Shown here piece after piece: positions 26,172 to 36,954 of a DNA stretch of 64,000 nt; the stretch's first letter is position 1, and each line of letters starts with the position of its first letter. This DNA is from Photorhabdus khanii NC19. GTDB lineage: Bacteria; Pseudomonadota; Gammaproteobacteria; Enterobacterales; Enterobacteriaceae. The stretch spans positions 613,131 to 677,130 of the forward strand of contig NZ_AYSJ01000002.1 in assembly GCF_000517265.1 (NCBI RefSeq), in the 5' to 3' direction. The translations under genes were made by a program, and so were the position numbers. The notes under the pieces are model-generated. The model did not search any database, was not told the origin of the DNA, and was given only the letters and a program-made list of their open reading frames with translations.

Positions 26172-27776
26172 TCAGGGGGTTAAAATTGTTGGTTTCGATT
26201 CTGACAGTAAATCGGGATAATCCAGCGTGAAATGCAAGCCCCGGCTCTCTTTCCTTTCCAGCGCACAACGTACGATTAATTCAGAGACTTGCACCAGATT
26301 TCGTAATTCCAGCAAATTGTTAGAGATTCTGAAATTGGAATAATAATCATGAATCTCCTGTTGCAGCATGTTAATACGACGCAATGCGCGTTCCAGGCGT
26401 TTGGTTGTACGCACAATACCAACGTAATCCCACATAAATAGACGTAATTCGTGCCAGTTGTGTTGAATGACGACTTGTTCATCTGAATTGTCAACGCGGC
26501 TCTCATCCCAGAAAGGGAGTTCTGGCACTTCTTCGATTTTTTCAATTTGTTGTTGGATATCTTCCGCCGCAGACCAGCCATAAACCAGACACTCCAACAG
26601 GGAATTGGATGCCATACGGTTTGCACCGTGCAGGCCAGTATAGCTGACTTCACCGATAGCATATAAGTTGTTGAGGTCAGTACGGCCCCGATGATCGACG
26701 ACTATGCCACCACAGGTGTAATGCGCGGCAGGAACGATGGGAATCGGTTCTTTTGTCAGATCAAATCCCAGCGTCAGCAGTTTTTCATAGATCATCGGAA
26801 AATGCTGGATAATGAAATCAGTTGGCTTATGGCTGATATCCAGAAACATGCAGTCAGCACCAAGGCGTTTCATTTCATGGTCAATAGCCCGTGCGACGAT
26901 ATCGCGGGGTGCCAGTTCAGCGCGCTCATCAAAATCAGGCATAAAGCGGCTGCCATCGGGTCGTTTCAGATAAGCACCTTCGCCTCGCAGGGCTTCTGTC
27001 AGCAGGAAATTACGCGCCTGTGGGTGAAAAAGACAGGTCGGGTGAAACTGATTAAATTCCAGATTGGCGATCCGGCAGCCCGCGCGCCATGCCATTGCTA
27101 TGCCATCACCGGATGAGATATCGGGATTTGTCGTGTATTGATAGACCTTAGCTGCACCACCGGTTGCCAGTACAACAACCTTAGCGCGATAAGTATCTAC
27201 CTGTTCCTGCTGGCGGTTCCAGATATAAGCGCCAACGACCCGGTTATTACCATCGAATTGGGCTTTATTTGAAGTAATTAAATCAACGGCATTGCAACGC
27301 TCTCTCACTGTGATGTTCGGATGAGACATAGCTTTTTCAACCAGTGTGGTTTCGACTTCTTTGCCGGTTGCATCAGCGTGATGCAAAATACGTCGATGAC
27401 TGTGCCCACCTTCACGAGTCAGATGATATTGTGTTTCGCCATCTTCGCGGGTTTCTGTATCAAATAAAACACCCTGATCAATCAGCCATTGCACACAATG
27501 ACGAGCGTTGCTGGTGATAAACTCAACGGCGCTTCTATCGCAAAGCCCTGCTCCGGCGATAAGGGTATCTTCAACATGAGATGCGATACTGTCTGTTTTA
27601 TCGAATACCGCAGCGATGCCCCCCTGTGCATAATAGGATGCGCCTTCGCTCAGAATACTCTTACTTAATATAGTGACTTTATATTGTGGGGCCAGCCGTA
27701 AAGCCAGAGACAGGCCGGCTACACCGCTGCCTATGATAAGTACATCGCTGTAATGTTGCGGGAATAATGATTGCAT
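26172..27776 (-). CDS. nadB: L-aspartate oxidase
   Basis: A 534-residue flavoprotein that oxidises L-aspartate to iminoaspartate in NAD synthesis. FAD motif [17 protein letters not shown] is followed by [20 protein letters not shown], the substrate-site residues in [18 protein letters not shown], and the [20 protein letters not shown] block. Length and content match E. coli NadB (540). Divergent from rpoE, as usual. Start ATG 27776-27774. Confidence 0.96.
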   Translation of the reverse strand: MQSLFPQHYSDVLIIGSGVAGLSLALRLAPQYKVTILSKSILSEGASYYAQGGIAAVFDKTDSIASHVEDTLIAGAGLCDRSAVEFITSNARHCVQWLIDQGVLFDTETREDGETQYHLTREGGHSHRRILHHADATGKEVETTLVEKAMSHPNITVRERCNAVDLITSNKAQFDGNNRVVGAYIWNRQQEQVDTYRAKVVVLATGGAAKVYQYTTNPDISSGDGIAMAWRAGCRIANLEFNQFHPTCLFHPQARNFLLTEALRGEGAYLKRPDGSRFMPDFDERAELAPRDIVARAIDHEMKRLGADCMFLDISHKPTDFIIQHFPMIYEKLLTLGFDLTKEPIPIVPAAHYTCGGIVVDHRGRTDLNNLYAIGEVSYTGLHGANRMASNSLLECLVYGWSAAEDIQQQIEKIEEVPELPFWDESRVDNSDEQVVIQHNWHELRLFMWDYVGIVRTTKRLERALRRINMLQQEIHDYYSNFRISNNLLELRNLVQVSELIVRCALERKESRGLHFTLDYPDLLSESKPTILTP

Positions 27777-27867
27777 AATTGATGATGTATGAAGAAGATG
27801 AGTAAAATCATGTTAGCCTATCAGATAGGATAAAGGCTATGATTGCAACAAAATGATGGCAGAAATT

Positions 27868-27894
27868 GAACTTCGCAGAATTTTATTACTCAAA
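27868..27894 (+). promoter_or_regulatory. sigma-E autoregulatory promoter of rpoE
   Basis: GAACTT (27868-27873) and TCAAA (27890-27894), separated by 16 bases, match the sigma-E consensus (GAACTT, TCnAA) about 85 bases upstream of rpoE. Positive autoregulation of this operon is known in E. coli. Confidence 0.8.
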
Positions 27895-27979
27895 GCCATG
27901 CTTGCTTAGAAAAATGGGACATCATGGTTGGTTCAATAAATATAAATGTGGAGCTTTGCTTCAGGAGATTTAACCTCGG

Positions 27980-28549
27980 ATGAGCGAGCAGTTAACGGAT
28001 CAAATGCTGGTTGAGCGAGTGCAGAAAGGTGATCAAAAGGCGTTTAACCTACTGGTAATCAGATATCAGCATAAAGTGGCGAGTCTTGTGTCCCGCTATA
28101 TTCCGCAGGGTGATGTTCCTGACGTTACGCAGGAGGCATTTATTAAAGCATATCGAGCATTGGCATCATTTCGTGGTGAGAGTGCTTTTTACACTTGGTT
28201 GTATCGAATAGCAGTTAACACTGCTAAGAACTATTTGATTTCTCAAGGGCGGCGTCCGCCATCCAGTGATTTGGATGTCAATGACGTAGAAAATTATGAA
28301 GCTTCAAATGCACTAAAAGAAATTTCGAACCCTGAGAATTTAATGTTGTCAGAAGAATTAAGGCAGGTGGTTTTCCGAACCATTGAGTCTCTTCCCGAAG
28401 ATTTGCGAATGGCAATAACGCTAAGGGAATTAGATGGGTTAAGCTATGAGGAAATAGCTGCTGTTATGGATTGCCCGGTAGGTACTGTTCGTTCCCGTAT
28501 CTTTCGTGCAAGGGAAGCTATTGATGATAAAATTCAACCACTGATTTAA
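27980..28549 (+). CDS. rpoE: RNA polymerase sigma-E factor
   Basis: A 189-residue ECF sigma factor for envelope stress. Region 2 (AFNLLVIRYQHKVASLVSRY, then DVTQEAFIKAYRAL and FYTWLYRIAVNTAKN) and region 4 (LPEDLRMAITLRELDGLSYE, VMDCPVGTVRSRIFRAREAI) are intact. Start ATG 27980 after CAGGAG. First gene of rpoE-rseA-rseB-rseC. The near-identity of visible segments to enterobacterial RpoE makes the call firm. Confidence 0.97.
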   Translation: MSEQLTDQMLVERVQKGDQKAFNLLVIRYQHKVASLVSRYIPQGDVPDVTQEAFIKAYRALASFRGESAFYTWLYRIAVNTAKNYLISQGRRPPSSDLDVNDVENYEASNALKEISNPENLMLSEELRQVVFRTIESLPEDLRMAITLRELDGLSYEEIAAVMDCPVGTVRSRIFRAREAIDDKIQPLI

Positions 28550-28589
28550 AATTAAAATATAGTGGAACAATACTGAAGGGTACTTTGGC

Positions 28590-29246
28590 ATGCAAAGAGA
28601 AAAACTTTCCGCACTGATGGATGGCGAAACTCTTGATAGTGAAGTCGTTAGTATTTTATCTAAAGATTCTGCCATGCAGAAACACTGGGAAAATTACCAC
28701 TTGATACGTGACGCATTGCGTGGTGATGTGACCGAAGTATTGCATATGGATATTGCGAGCCGGGTCGCATTAGTGCTTGAAAAAGAGCCTGTGCATTTTA
28801 ACCTTGGGGCTGTTCTTGAATCTCAGCCTCAGCCTGAAAGCTGGCAGAAAATGCCGTTCTGGCAAAAACTTCGCCCTTGGGCGAGTCAAATTACTCAAGT
28901 GAGTGTTGCAGCCTGTGTTTCGCTGGCAGTATTGATAGGTGTGCAACAGTACAATAGTCATAATGTTGTCGATCTTGAATATCAATCTGATACGCCGGCA
29001 TTTAACACATTGCCAATGATGGGATCTGCTTCTCCGGTGAGTTTGGGAGTACCTTCCGGTGATGATATGTTTGGCGATGATCAGCGTATTCAGGTGCAGG
29101 AGCGTAATAAACGCATTAATATTATGTTGCAACAATATGAGTTCGACCGCCGTGTGCATTTTGAACAAAATGATAGACGGAGAATTCCATTACCGGTTGC
29201 TATTCCGGTTCCCGGAACGCAATCTTTAGGAACGCAACAGCAGTAA
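28590..29246 (+). CDS. rseA: anti-sigma-E factor RseA
   Basis: A 218-residue single-span inner-membrane anti-sigma factor. The cytoplasmic N-terminal domain (EKLSALMDGETLDSEVV, HWENYHLIRDALRGD) binds RpoE. The membrane span lies at about residues 100-120 (VSVAACVSLAVLIGVQQY). The periplasmic tail is cleaved by DegS and bound by RseB. The stop codon overlaps the rseB start (TAATG), so translation is coupled. Confidence 0.95.
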   Translation: MQREKLSALMDGETLDSEVVSILSKDSAMQKHWENYHLIRDALRGDVTEVLHMDIASRVALVLEKEPVHFNLGAVLESQPQPESWQKMPFWQKLRPWASQITQVSVAACVSLAVLIGVQQYNSHNVVDLEYQSDTPAFNTLPMMGSASPVSLGVPSGDDMFGDDQRIQVQERNKRINIMLQQYEFDRRVHFEQNDRRRIPLPVAIPVPGTQSLGTQQQ

Positions 29247-30202
29247 TGAAGCATATCTGGTTCTCCGTTTCTTTGCTGGCGGGCAGCCTGTTTACTCCTT
29301 TACAAGTCTCGGCGCAGTTCAGCAGCGCTGAGGCTTTGTTGCAGGAGATGGGTAATGCCACTCAGTCCCTGACTTACGAGCTTGCTTTTATTAATCTCAG
29401 TCAGCAGGCTATTGTCTCAGTTCGTTATCGTCACGCCATTATCAATGGTATTCCAATTGCTCAAATCATGCAGATGGATGGCTCCCGCAGGGAGATTGTC
29501 CAGCGTGGTAATGAGATCAGTTATTTTGAACCTGGATTGGATGCTTTCAGTCTTAATGGCGATCATATTATTGATTATTTGCCTGCCGTTATTTTTGCTG
29601 ACTTCACTCAGTTGAAAAAATACTACAATTTCATCGACGTTGGCCGTACTCATATAGGCGACAGACCTTGTCGGGTTGTACGCATCACTTCCAAAGATGA
29701 AGTGCGTTATAATTATATTTTACTGATCGATGAAAAAACGCATTTGCCATTACGTATCGATTTACTTGATCGTGATAGTGAAACACTTGAGCAATTTCGG
29801 GTTGTTTCCTCCATAATAGGTGGCGATATCGATAATGCAATGCGTGTTATTACCCGCCTGAATATGCCACCAATGCTGGTAATTCCATCGTTAGAGAAGG
29901 TGGTATTCAACTGGAAAGTAGGGAAATTGCCGGATGGTTTCACCGAGGTTTCACGTAACCGGCGTAAACTCTCAAATGCTGACTCGCTTGAGTCCATCAT
30001 GTTCAGCGATGGTCTATTCAGTTTTTCAGTGAATGTGACTAACGCTGATAAAACCGGTAAGTTGGAACATCCTCTCCGTCGCGGTCATCGAACAATCTAT
30101 AGTGTAATACGTGGAGCGAATGAGGTGACAATTATTGGTGAATTACCACTGGCAACTGCCAAGCGTGTCGCTGCGGGTGTCGCGTTTATAGGAGCTAACT
30201 GA
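29246..30202 (+). CDS. rseB: sigma-E regulatory protein RseB
   Basis: A 318-residue periplasmic protein with a cleavable signal peptide (MKHIWFSVSLLAGSLFTPLQ, cleavage near VSA-QF). The LolA-like domain follows (SLTYELAFINLSQQAIVSVR), and the C-terminal domain contains FSDGLFSFSVNV. RseB shields RseA from DegS and senses lipopolysaccharide intermediates. ATG overlaps the rseA stop, and its own stop overlaps rseC. Confidence 0.95.
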   Translation: MKHIWFSVSLLAGSLFTPLQVSAQFSSAEALLQEMGNATQSLTYELAFINLSQQAIVSVRYRHAIINGIPIAQIMQMDGSRREIVQRGNEISYFEPGLDAFSLNGDHIIDYLPAVIFADFTQLKKYYNFIDVGRTHIGDRPCRVVRITSKDEVRYNYILLIDEKTHLPLRIDLLDRDSETLEQFRVVSSIIGGDIDNAMRVITRLNMPPMLVIPSLEKVVFNWKVGKLPDGFTEVSRNRRKLSNADSLESIMFSDGLFSFSVNVTNADKTGKLEHPLRRGHRTIYSVIRGANEVTIIGELPLATAKRVAAGVAFIGAN

Positions 30203-30666
30203 TGGTTAAAGAATGGGCGACAGTAATCCGCTGGCAACAGGGGAGGGCATTATTACGTTATGGTTCCTCTTCTGGTTGTGGCAGTTGTCAGGCACGCGTG
30301 ACGTGTGGTTCTTATTTACTGAATAAATTGGGGTCTGATGGTATACATCAGCTCGAACTTGAGATTTTACAGCCGTTGCAGCCAGGGCAGAAAGTGGAAG
30401 TCGGGATCCCAGAAGGGAGCTTATTGCGTTCGGCGTTGCTGGTTTATTTGACACCACTTATCGGGTTATTCCTGGGGGGCGTACTTTTTCAGTTATGGGT
30501 AACCAATCAATTATGGGTGTTTTGTGGTGGTGTTTTGGGAGGTGCGTTAGGGTTCTTCCTTGCCCGCAAAATTGCTACTTATTGGGATAATCAGCAGGAA
30601 TATCAACCTGTCGTTTTACAAATAGGCTTGCCTCCTGATGCAATTCATATTCAGCATCAGGAATAA
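30202..30666 (+). CDS. rseC: SoxR-reducing/sigma-E regulatory protein RseC
   Basis: A 154-residue inner-membrane protein. An N-terminal cysteine cluster (SGCGSCQARVTCGSYL, about residues 25-40) is followed by two membrane helices (about 73-95 and 100-118) and a short tail. RseC positively modulates the sigma-E response and participates in SoxR reduction in E. coli. It overlaps the rseB stop (TGATGG) and ends the operon. Confidence 0.93.
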   Translation: MVKEWATVIRWQQGRALLRYGSSSGCGSCQARVTCGSYLLNKLGSDGIHQLELEILQPLQPGQKVEVGIPEGSLLRSALLVYLTPLIGLFLGGVLFQLWVTNQLWVFCGGVLGGALGFFLARKIATYWDNQQEYQPVVLQIGLPPDAIHIQHQE

Positions 30667-30857
30667 ATCTGTTTTAATCATCCAGAACTTTTAATGCCTC
30701 ATATTTAAAGCCACAGGCATGACTAGGTTTTCGTAGATTTGGCATGTAGAATACAGCCTTTCCGGCCGGTGGCCGGCCTATAAACCGTCGCTTTATGTCC
30801 CTCTGTGTGTCCATTAGGCGAATGATTCAGAAATATCAAGGCAGAAAAATATTTATA

Positions 30858-32654
30858 ATGAAGCAAATACGAAATTTCTCCATTATTGCTCACATTGACC
30901 ACGGTAAGTCGACGTTATCTGACCGTATTATTCAAATTTGTGGTGGTTTAACAGATCGTGAGATGGCAGAGCAAGTGCTGGATTCTATGGATCTTGAGCG
31001 TGAGCGTGGTATCACCATTAAAGCACAAAGTGTCACTCTGGATTACAAGGCGAATGATGGTCAACTCTATCAATTGAACTTTATCGACACTCCGGGGCAC
31101 GTAGACTTCTCTTATGAAGTTTCTCGCTCGTTGGCTGCTTGTGAAGGGGCGTTGCTGGTGGTTGATGCTGGACAGGGCGTGGAAGCCCAAACACTGGCTA
31201 ACTGTTATACCGCGCTGGATATGGATCTGGAGGTTGTTCCTGTTCTAAACAAAATCGATTTACCGGCGGCTGAACCTGAGCGTGTGGCGGAAGAAATCGA
31301 AGATATCGTCGGTATTGATGCTACTGATGCCGTGCGTTGTTCAGCCAAAACGGGTGTAGGCGTACAAGACGTCATTGAGCGTTTAGTTAAAGAGATTCCG
31401 GCACCGGAAGGTGATTCTGACGCGCCATTACAGGCACTTATTATCGACTCATGGTTTGATAACTACCTTGGTGTTGTCTCTCTGGTTCGGATTAAAAACG
31501 GTACCCTGCGTAAGGGTGACAAAATCAAGGTGATGAGTACCGGTCAGGTGTATAACGCTGATCGTCTTGGAATTTTCACACCTAAGCGTGTTGACCGCGA
31601 TGTACTGGGTTGTGGTGAAGTGGGCTGGCTGGTGTGTGCGATTAAAGACATTCTTGGTGCGCCCGTGGGGGATACATTGACGCTGGCCCGGCAGTCAGCG
31701 GAAAAACCACTCCCAGGCTTTAAGAAAGTCAAGCCACAGGTTTATGCCGGGTTGTTTCCTATCAGCTCTGATGATTATGAGGGATTCCGTGATGCATTGG
31801 GTAAGTTGAGTCTGAATGACGCATCCTTGTTCTATGAACCGGAAAGCTCGACTGCACTCGGTTTTGGTTTCCGTTGTGGTTTCCTTGGTCTGCTACATAT
31901 GGAGATCATTCAGGAACGTCTGGAACGTGAATATGATCTTGACCTCATTACCACTGCGCCAACGGTTGTGTATGAAGTGGAAACGACCAGCCACGATATT
32001 CTCTATGTGGACAGCCCATCTAAGCTGCCACCGCTGAATAATATTGAAGAGTTACGTGAGCCGATTGCCGAGTGTCATATGTTGTTGCCCCAGGAATATT
32101 TGGGGAATGTCATTACGTTGTGTATTGAGAAACGTGGGATGCAAACTAACATGGTTTACCACGGTAAACAGGTTGCACTGACTTACGAAATACCAATGGC
32201 TGAGGTGGTTTTGGATTTCTTCGACCGATTGAAATCTACATCCCGCGGTTATGCTTCACTGGATTATAATTTCACTCGCTTCCAGGCATCTGATATGGTT
32301 CGTGTAGATGTGTTGATTAACGGTGAGCGGGTTGATGCATTAGCGTTGATTACTCACCGTGACAATGCACAGTACCGTGGCCGGGAACTGGTGGAGAAGA
32401 TGAAGGAACTCATTCCTCGTCAGCAGTTTGATATCGCCATTCAGGCTGCGATTGGTAATCACATTATTGCTCGCTCAACAGTGAAGCAATTGCGTAAAAA
32501 CGTCTTAGCGAAGTGTTATGGTGGTGACGTCAGCCGTAAGAAAAAGCTATTGCAGAAACAGAAAGAAGGTAAGAAACGCATGAAACAAGTGGGTAACGTT
32601 GAGTTACCACAAGAAGCTTTCTTAGCCATTCTTCATGTTGGTAAAGACCATTAA
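30858..32654 (+). CDS. lepA: elongation factor 4 (LepA)
   Basis: A 598-residue translational GTPase. G1 AHIDHGKST (11-19), G2 [13 protein letters not shown]3 DTPGHVDF and G4 NKIDLP are intact, and the C-terminal basic LepA domain ([16 protein letters not shown]) is complete. EF4 influences ribosome assembly and translocation. The start at ATG 30858 ([20 protein letters not shown]) matches the family. Frames extending to 30795 lack similarity. It is 20 bases upstream of lepB, with which it forms an operon. Confidence 0.96.
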   Translation: MKQIRNFSIIAHIDHGKSTLSDRIIQICGGLTDREMAEQVLDSMDLERERGITIKAQSVTLDYKANDGQLYQLNFIDTPGHVDFSYEVSRSLAACEGALLVVDAGQGVEAQTLANCYTALDMDLEVVPVLNKIDLPAAEPERVAEEIEDIVGIDATDAVRCSAKTGVGVQDVIERLVKEIPAPEGDSDAPLQALIIDSWFDNYLGVVSLVRIKNGTLRKGDKIKVMSTGQVYNADRLGIFTPKRVDRDVLGCGEVGWLVCAIKDILGAPVGDTLTLARQSAEKPLPGFKKVKPQVYAGLFPISSDDYEGFRDALGKLSLNDASLFYEPESSTALGFGFRCGFLGLLHMEIIQERLEREYDLDLITTAPTVVYEVETTSHDILYVDSPSKLPPLNNIEELREPIAECHMLLPQEYLGNVITLCIEKRGMQTNMVYHGKQVALTYEIPMAEVVLDFFDRLKSTSRGYASLDYNFTRFQASDMVRVDVLINGERVDALALITHRDNAQYRGRELVEKMKELIPRQQFDIAIQAAIGNHIIARSTVKQLRKNVLAKCYGGDVSRKKKLLQKQKEGKKRMKQVGNVELPQEAFLAILHVGKDH

Positions 32655-32674
32655 TAAGCTTGTAAGGAGTCTAA

Positions 32675-33655
32675 ATGGCTAACACTTTTGCCCTGATCCT
32701 AACGCTGGCAACGTTAGTCACCGGCATTATTTGGTGTATTGATCGTTTCAAATGGGCCCCAGCGCGTAAGAAAAAACTTATCAGATTGCAGGAGCTGACT
32801 GAAGGTACAATGGATCAGGAGCATCTGGCTGAGACTATTAACAAACCAACATGGGTGGATACTTGTTCATCTATTTTCCCTGTGTTAGCCGTGGTTCTGC
32901 TCCTGCGCTCTTTTGTTTATGAGCCATTTCAGATCCCATCGGGTTCCATGATGCCAACTTTATTGATTGGTGATTTTATTCTGGTCGAGAAGTATGCATA
33001 CGGATTGAAAGATCCCATTACGCAAACAACATTGATTAAGACCGGTGAACCAAAACGTGGTGATATCGCGGTATTTAAATATCCGCTGGATCCAAGTTTT
33101 GACTATATCAAACGGGTAATTGGCTTACCGGGCGATAAAATTGTTTATGATCCGGTAAAGAAAGAGCTGCGTGTTTTCTCTGGTTGTGGCAAAACAGAGA
33201 GTTGTCAGGAAGAATTACCGGTTTCTTACGGTTCACTGTTCCCAAGTGAGTGGACAATGCAGCAGTATGGCGTTAATTCCAAGGGTGAAGGCCTGAAAAA
33301 GATAGGTGTTTTCCAAATACCGGTTGAAGAAACGTTACCACCTTACAGTCGGCGACAAGGTGAGCGGATTGAGAATTTGGGAACGGCGACACACCATATT
33401 CTGGAGATCCCGGGTTTATTGCCGATGCCTAATTTCCGCCAGCCTGGTTTGCCAGAGGGAATGTGGATTGTACCCGAGGGCCACTATTTTATGATGGGTG
33501 ACAACCGTGATAATAGCGCGGATAGCCGTGAGTGGGGCTTTGTTCCTGAGAAAAATCTGGTTGGCCGCGCTTCAGCGATTTGGATGAGTTTTGAGAAACA
33601 GGAAGGGGAATGGCCTACCGGAGTTCGCTTTAGCCGTATTGGTGGAATTAATTAA
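32675..33655 (+). CDS. lepB: signal peptidase I
   Basis: A 326-residue inner-membrane peptidase. Two N-terminal membrane spans (residues 4-22 and about 64-80) precede the periplasmic catalytic domain. The Ser-Lys dyad is Ser91 in PSGSMMPTL and Lys146 in DYIKRVIGLPGD, and the C-terminal box MMGDNRDNSADSREWG is intact. It removes signal peptides from exported proteins. TAAGGAG precedes ATG 32675. Second gene of the lepA-lepB operon. Confidence 0.96.
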   Translation: MANTFALILTLATLVTGIIWCIDRFKWAPARKKKLIRLQELTEGTMDQEHLAETINKPTWVDTCSSIFPVLAVVLLLRSFVYEPFQIPSGSMMPTLLIGDFILVEKYAYGLKDPITQTTLIKTGEPKRGDIAVFKYPLDPSFDYIKRVIGLPGDKIVYDPVKKELRVFSGCGKTESCQEELPVSYGSLFPSEWTMQQYGVNSKGEGLKKIGVFQIPVEETLPPYSRRQGERIENLGTATHHILEIPGLLPMPNFRQPGLPEGMWIVPEGHYFMMGDNRDNSADSREWGFVPEKNLVGRASAIWMSFEKQEGEWPTGVRFSRIGGIN

Positions 33656-33720
33656 TATTTCTATATTAGCGAAGCATTAATTTTACTCACAGTGTAGAAT
33701 ATCCTTTCAAACTTAATAAC

Positions 33721-33741
33721 TGGCTCCTTTAAGGAGCCAGT
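33721..33741 (+). terminator. palindromic hairpin after lepB
   Basis: TGGCTCCTTTAAGGAGCCA is a perfect inverted repeat in the lepB-rnc gap. There is no T-run, so it may be an RNA processing or pause hairpin rather than an intrinsic terminator. Confidence 0.5.
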
Positions 33742-33816
33742 GCAAACGCAACAGTTTTGTCAGAATTTCCTGTAACAGGTCTGTTGCGTGTGCGTTTTTA
33801 TTTGACGAATTCTGAC
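33742..33816 (+). promoter_or_regulatory. rnc leader with two interleaved inverted repeats
   Basis: Arm A GCAAACGCAACAG (33742-33754) pairs with arm C CTGTTGCGTGTGC (33781-33793) with one mismatch and is followed by GTTTTTATTT, like an intrinsic terminator. Arm B GTCAGAATTT (33759-33768), inside the A-C loop, pairs with arm D GAATTCTGAC (33807-33816). The two pairings interleave, so they would form a pseudoknot or alternative states. E. coli rnc is autoregulated by RNase III cleavage of its leader. A comparable role here is inference. Confidence 0.5.
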
Positions 33817-33831
33817 CTATATTGGTAGCAC

Positions 33832-34512
33832 ATGAATCCCATCGTAATTAACAGATTGCAGCGTAAGCTGGGGTACACTTTTGATCAGCATGATCTGCTG
33901 GTACAAGCGTTAACTCATCGTAGTGCCAGCAGTAAACATAACGAGCGGCTGGAATTTCTTGGTGACTCAATTCTGAGCTTTGTCATTGCCAATGCACTGT
34001 ATCATCGCTTTCCTCATGTAGATGAGGGGGATATGAGCCGGATGCGCGCCACATTGGTGCGTGGTAATACTTTGGCTGAATTGGCAAGGGAGTTTGAATT
34101 AGGTGAATGTCTGCGTTTAGGGCCGGGTGAATTGAAAAGCGGCGGTTTCCGTCGTGAATCTATACTGGCTGATACGGTTGAAGCGCTGATTGGTGCTATT
34201 TTCCTTGATAGCGATATTCAGGCCATTGAAAGAATTATTCTCAGTTGGTATGAAACCCGCTTGAATGAAATCAGCCCTGGCGACAAACAGAAAGACCCGA
34301 AAACCCGTTTACAGGAATATCTGCAAGGGCATCATCTGCCCCTGCCATCATATCTGGTTGTTATGGTTCGTGGTGAAGCCCATGACCAGGAATTTACTAT
34401 TCACTGCCAAGTGAGTGGTATCGAACAGCCGGTTAAAGGAACAGGCTCCAGCCGCCGCAAAGCGGAGCAGGCTGCGGCCGAGCAAGCATTAAAACAATTG
34501 GAGCTTGAATGA
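33832..34512 (+). CDS. rnc: ribonuclease III
   Basis: A 226-residue double-strand-specific RNase. The catalytic signature [12 protein letters not shown] (37-48) carries the Glu41 and Asp45 acids. The C-terminal double-stranded RNA-binding domain ends [19 protein letters not shown]. It processes rRNA and many mRNAs. It overlaps era by four bases (ATGA), the standard rnc-era coupling. Start ATG 33832. The leader contains possible autoregulatory hairpins. Confidence 0.97.
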   Translation: MNPIVINRLQRKLGYTFDQHDLLVQALTHRSASSKHNERLEFLGDSILSFVIANALYHRFPHVDEGDMSRMRATLVRGNTLAELAREFELGECLRLGPGELKSGGFRRESILADTVEALIGAIFLDSDIQAIERIILSWYETRLNEISPGDKQKDPKTRLQEYLQGHHLPLPSYLVVMVRGEAHDQEFTIHCQVSGIEQPVKGTGSSRRKAEQAAAEQALKQLELE

Positions 34513-35417
34513 GCGAACAAGAAACCTATTGCGGATTTGTTGCAATAGTTGGACGGCCTAATGTGGGCAAATCCACATTGCTGAATCAGCTTTTAGGTCA
34601 GAAAATATCTATCACTTCCCGCAAACCACAGACTACCCGTCACCGTATTATGGGTATTCACACTGAAGGTGCTTATCAAACCATTTATGTAGATACCCCT
34701 GGATTACATATTGAAGAGAAACGGGCGATTAACCGGTTGATGAACCGTGCGGCCAGTAGTTCTATCGGTGATGTGGAGCTGGTCATTTTTGTTGTTGAAG
34801 GGACTCACTGGACCGCCGATGACGAAATGGTTGTGAATAAACTGCGTAGCTTGCATTGCCCGGTTTTACTGGCTATCAATAAAGTAGATAACGTGACGGA
34901 TAAAGCCACCTTGTTGCCACATATTGGTTTCCTTAGCAAACAGATGAACTTCCTTGATGTTGTACCGATGAGCGCTGAAAAAGGTATGAACGTAGATACG
35001 ATCGCAAAAATTGTGCGTGGACATATACCGAAAGCAACTCATCATTTCCCGGAAGATTATGTTACTGATCGCTCCCAGCGTTTTATGGCGTCTGAAATTA
35101 TCCGTGAAAAGCTTATGCGTTTTCTTGGTGATGAATTGCCCTATTCTGTCACTGTTGAAATTGAGCAGTTCGTAGTGAATGAACGGGGTGATTACAAGAT
35201 CCACGGTTTAATTCTGGTTGAGCGTGAAAGCCAGAAGAAAATGGTTATCGGTAATAAAGGCAGTAAAATTAAAACGATTGGTATTGAAGCCCGTCAGGAC
35301 ATGGAAAGATTGTTTGATGTTAAAGTCCATTTGGAACTGTGGGTTAAAGTTAAAGCGGGTTGGGCTGATGACGAGCGGGCACTGCGTAGCCTGGGTTACG
35401 TTGATGATTTGAAATAA
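34509..35417 (+). CDS. era: GTPase Era
   Basis: A 302-residue Ras-like GTPase for 16S rRNA maturation. [10 protein letters not shown] (G1), DTPGLH (G3) and NKVD (G4) are intact, and the C-terminal KH domain ([20 protein letters not shown]) binds the 3' end of 16S rRNA. It overlaps rnc by four bases and is followed 10 bases later by recO, the conserved rnc-era-recO order. Confidence 0.97.
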   Translation: MSEQETYCGFVAIVGRPNVGKSTLLNQLLGQKISITSRKPQTTRHRIMGIHTEGAYQTIYVDTPGLHIEEKRAINRLMNRAASSSIGDVELVIFVVEGTHWTADDEMVVNKLRSLHCPVLLAINKVDNVTDKATLLPHIGFLSKQMNFLDVVPMSAEKGMNVDTIAKIVRGHIPKATHHFPEDYVTDRSQRFMASEIIREKLMRFLGDELPYSVTVEIEQFVVNERGDYKIHGLILVERESQKKMVIGNKGSKIKTIGIEARQDMERLFDVKVHLELWVKVKAGWADDERALRSLGYVDDLK

Positions 35418-35427
35418 GGTCTCACCT

Positions 35428-36153
35428 GTGGACGGTTGGCAGCGTGTTTTTGTTCTTCATGGGCGTCCTTACAGTGAGACCAGCCTGTTGCTGGATCTGT
35501 TTACTGAAAATGAAGGGCGGATCAGCGTGTTGGCAAAAGGTGCGCGCAGCCGTCGTTCCAATCTTAAAGGCTGCTTGCAGCCATTTACCCCGTTACTGGT
35601 TCGTTGGAGTGGGCGGGGGGCAATTAAGACGCTGCGTGATGCCGATCCTATCTCTCTAGCCCTTCCTCTTACCGGCAGCGTGTTGTACAGCGGTTTATAT
35701 ATCAATGAATTGCTGTCAAGAGTGCTTGAACCGGGGACGGCTTATCCTGCTTTATTCTTTGATTATCTCCAATGTTTGCAGATTCTTGCTGCCAGTGAAT
35801 ATACACCGGAACATGCATTACGCCGGTTTGAGCTGGCGCTGCTGGCAAATCTTGGTTACGGCGTTGATTATCTTCATTGTGTAGGAAGTGGCGAACCTGT
35901 GGACGATACGATGACTTACCGTTATAGAGAAGAAAAAGGATTTATCGCCAGTCTGGTTGTTGATCATTACAGTTTTACTGGGCGTGAATTAAAATCATTG
36001 GCAGCCCGTGAATTCCCTGATTTGGTAACATTAAAAGCAGCAAAGCGTTTCACCCGTATTGCTCTAAAACCTTATCTTGGTGGCAAGCCTCTGAAAAGTC
36101 GTGAGTTATTTCGGCAGTTTGTATGTAAAAAGCCTGAAGAGAAAGAAAACTAA
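35428..36153 (+). CDS. recO: DNA repair protein RecO
   Basis: A 241-residue RecO, which with RecR loads RecA onto SSB-coated single strands. The N-terminal OB-fold begins with a GTG start ([20 protein letters not shown]), and the helical C-terminal part includes [15 protein letters not shown] [21 protein letters not shown] 35428 is chosen because the homologous N-terminus starts there. It is 10 bases after era, in the same operon. Confidence 0.95.
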   Translation: MDGWQRVFVLHGRPYSETSLLLDLFTENEGRISVLAKGARSRRSNLKGCLQPFTPLLVRWSGRGAIKTLRDADPISLALPLTGSVLYSGLYINELLSRVLEPGTAYPALFFDYLQCLQILAASEYTPEHALRRFELALLANLGYGVDYLHCVGSGEPVDDTMTYRYREEKGFIASLVVDHYSFTGRELKSLAAREFPDLVTLKAAKRFTRIALKPYLGGKPLKSRELFRQFVCKKPEEKEN

Positions 36154-36222
36154 TGAATTTGTTTCTCTTCATAATGGAAAGTGTAAACTTGTTACCATTC
36201 TATATAACTACAGGAGATAAAT

Positions 36223-36954
36223 ATGGCTGAGGTATTGTTAGGTATTAACATCGATCACATTGCGACAGTGCGTAATGCTCGTGGCACAGTTTATCCGGAC
36301 CCTATTCAGGCTGCTTTTATTGCAGAGCAGGCGGGTGCGGATGGGATTACTATTCATTTGCGTGAAGATCGCCGTCATATTACTGATCGGGATGTTGAAC
36401 TGCTGAATGAAACTATCCAGACCCGGATGAATCTTGAAATGGCCGTGACAGATGAAATGTTGGATATTGCCTGTCACTTTAAACCTAAATTTTGCTGTCT
36501 GGTGCCTGAAAAACGTCGGGAAATAACAACAGAAGGGGGTTTAGATGTTATTGGTCAAAAAGATAAAGTGGTTGAGGCGATTAAGCGTTTATCTGACGCG
36601 GGTATTCTTGTTTCGTTATTTATCGATGCGGATCACCAGCAGATTGATGCTGCTAGTGAGGTTGGTGCACCGTTTATTGAGATTCACACAGGTGCTTATG
36701 CTGATGCAGAAGGTGAAATAGAACAGGAAAAAGAGTTCCAGCGTATTAAAGAAGCTGCTACTTATGCTGCTGGCAAGGGACTGAAAGTTAATGCGGGTCA
36801 TGGACTAACGTATCATAACGTACAACGTATTGCGGCTCTGCCGGAAATTTATGAACTGAATATTGGTCATGCAATAATCGGGCGTGCGGTATTCAGCGGC
36901 TTGGCTGCTGCTGTGGCAGATATGAAAACTGAGATACGGAAAGCTCGCCGTTAA
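36223..36954 (+). CDS. pdxJ: pyridoxine 5'-phosphate synthase
   Basis: A 243-residue TIM-barrel enzyme that condenses 1-deoxyxylulose 5-phosphate with 3-amino-2-oxopropyl phosphate to pyridoxine phosphate. [18 protein letters not shown] at the N-terminus, [31 protein letters not shown], and [13 protein letters not shown] hold the family active-site residues. ACAGGAG precedes ATG 36223. The stop overlaps the acpS start (TAATG), as in other enterobacteria. Confidence 0.97.
   Translation: MAEVLLGINIDHIATVRNARGTVYPDPIQAAFIAEQAGADGITIHLREDRRHITDRDVELLNETIQTRMNLEMAVTDEMLDIACHFKPKFCCLVPEKRREITTEGGLDVIGQKDKVVEAIKRLSDAGILVSLFIDADHQQIDAASEVGAPFIEIHTGAYADAEGEIEQEKEFQRIKEAATYAAGKGLKVNAGHGLTYHNVQRIAALPEIYELNIGHAIIGRAVFSGLAAAVADMKTEIRKARR

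Noticed and set aside
30759..30780. Palindrome GGCCGG-TGG-CCGGCC before lepA considered as a terminator or repeat element
   Set aside because: No T-run on either strand and no second copy seen in the window, so no function is claimed.
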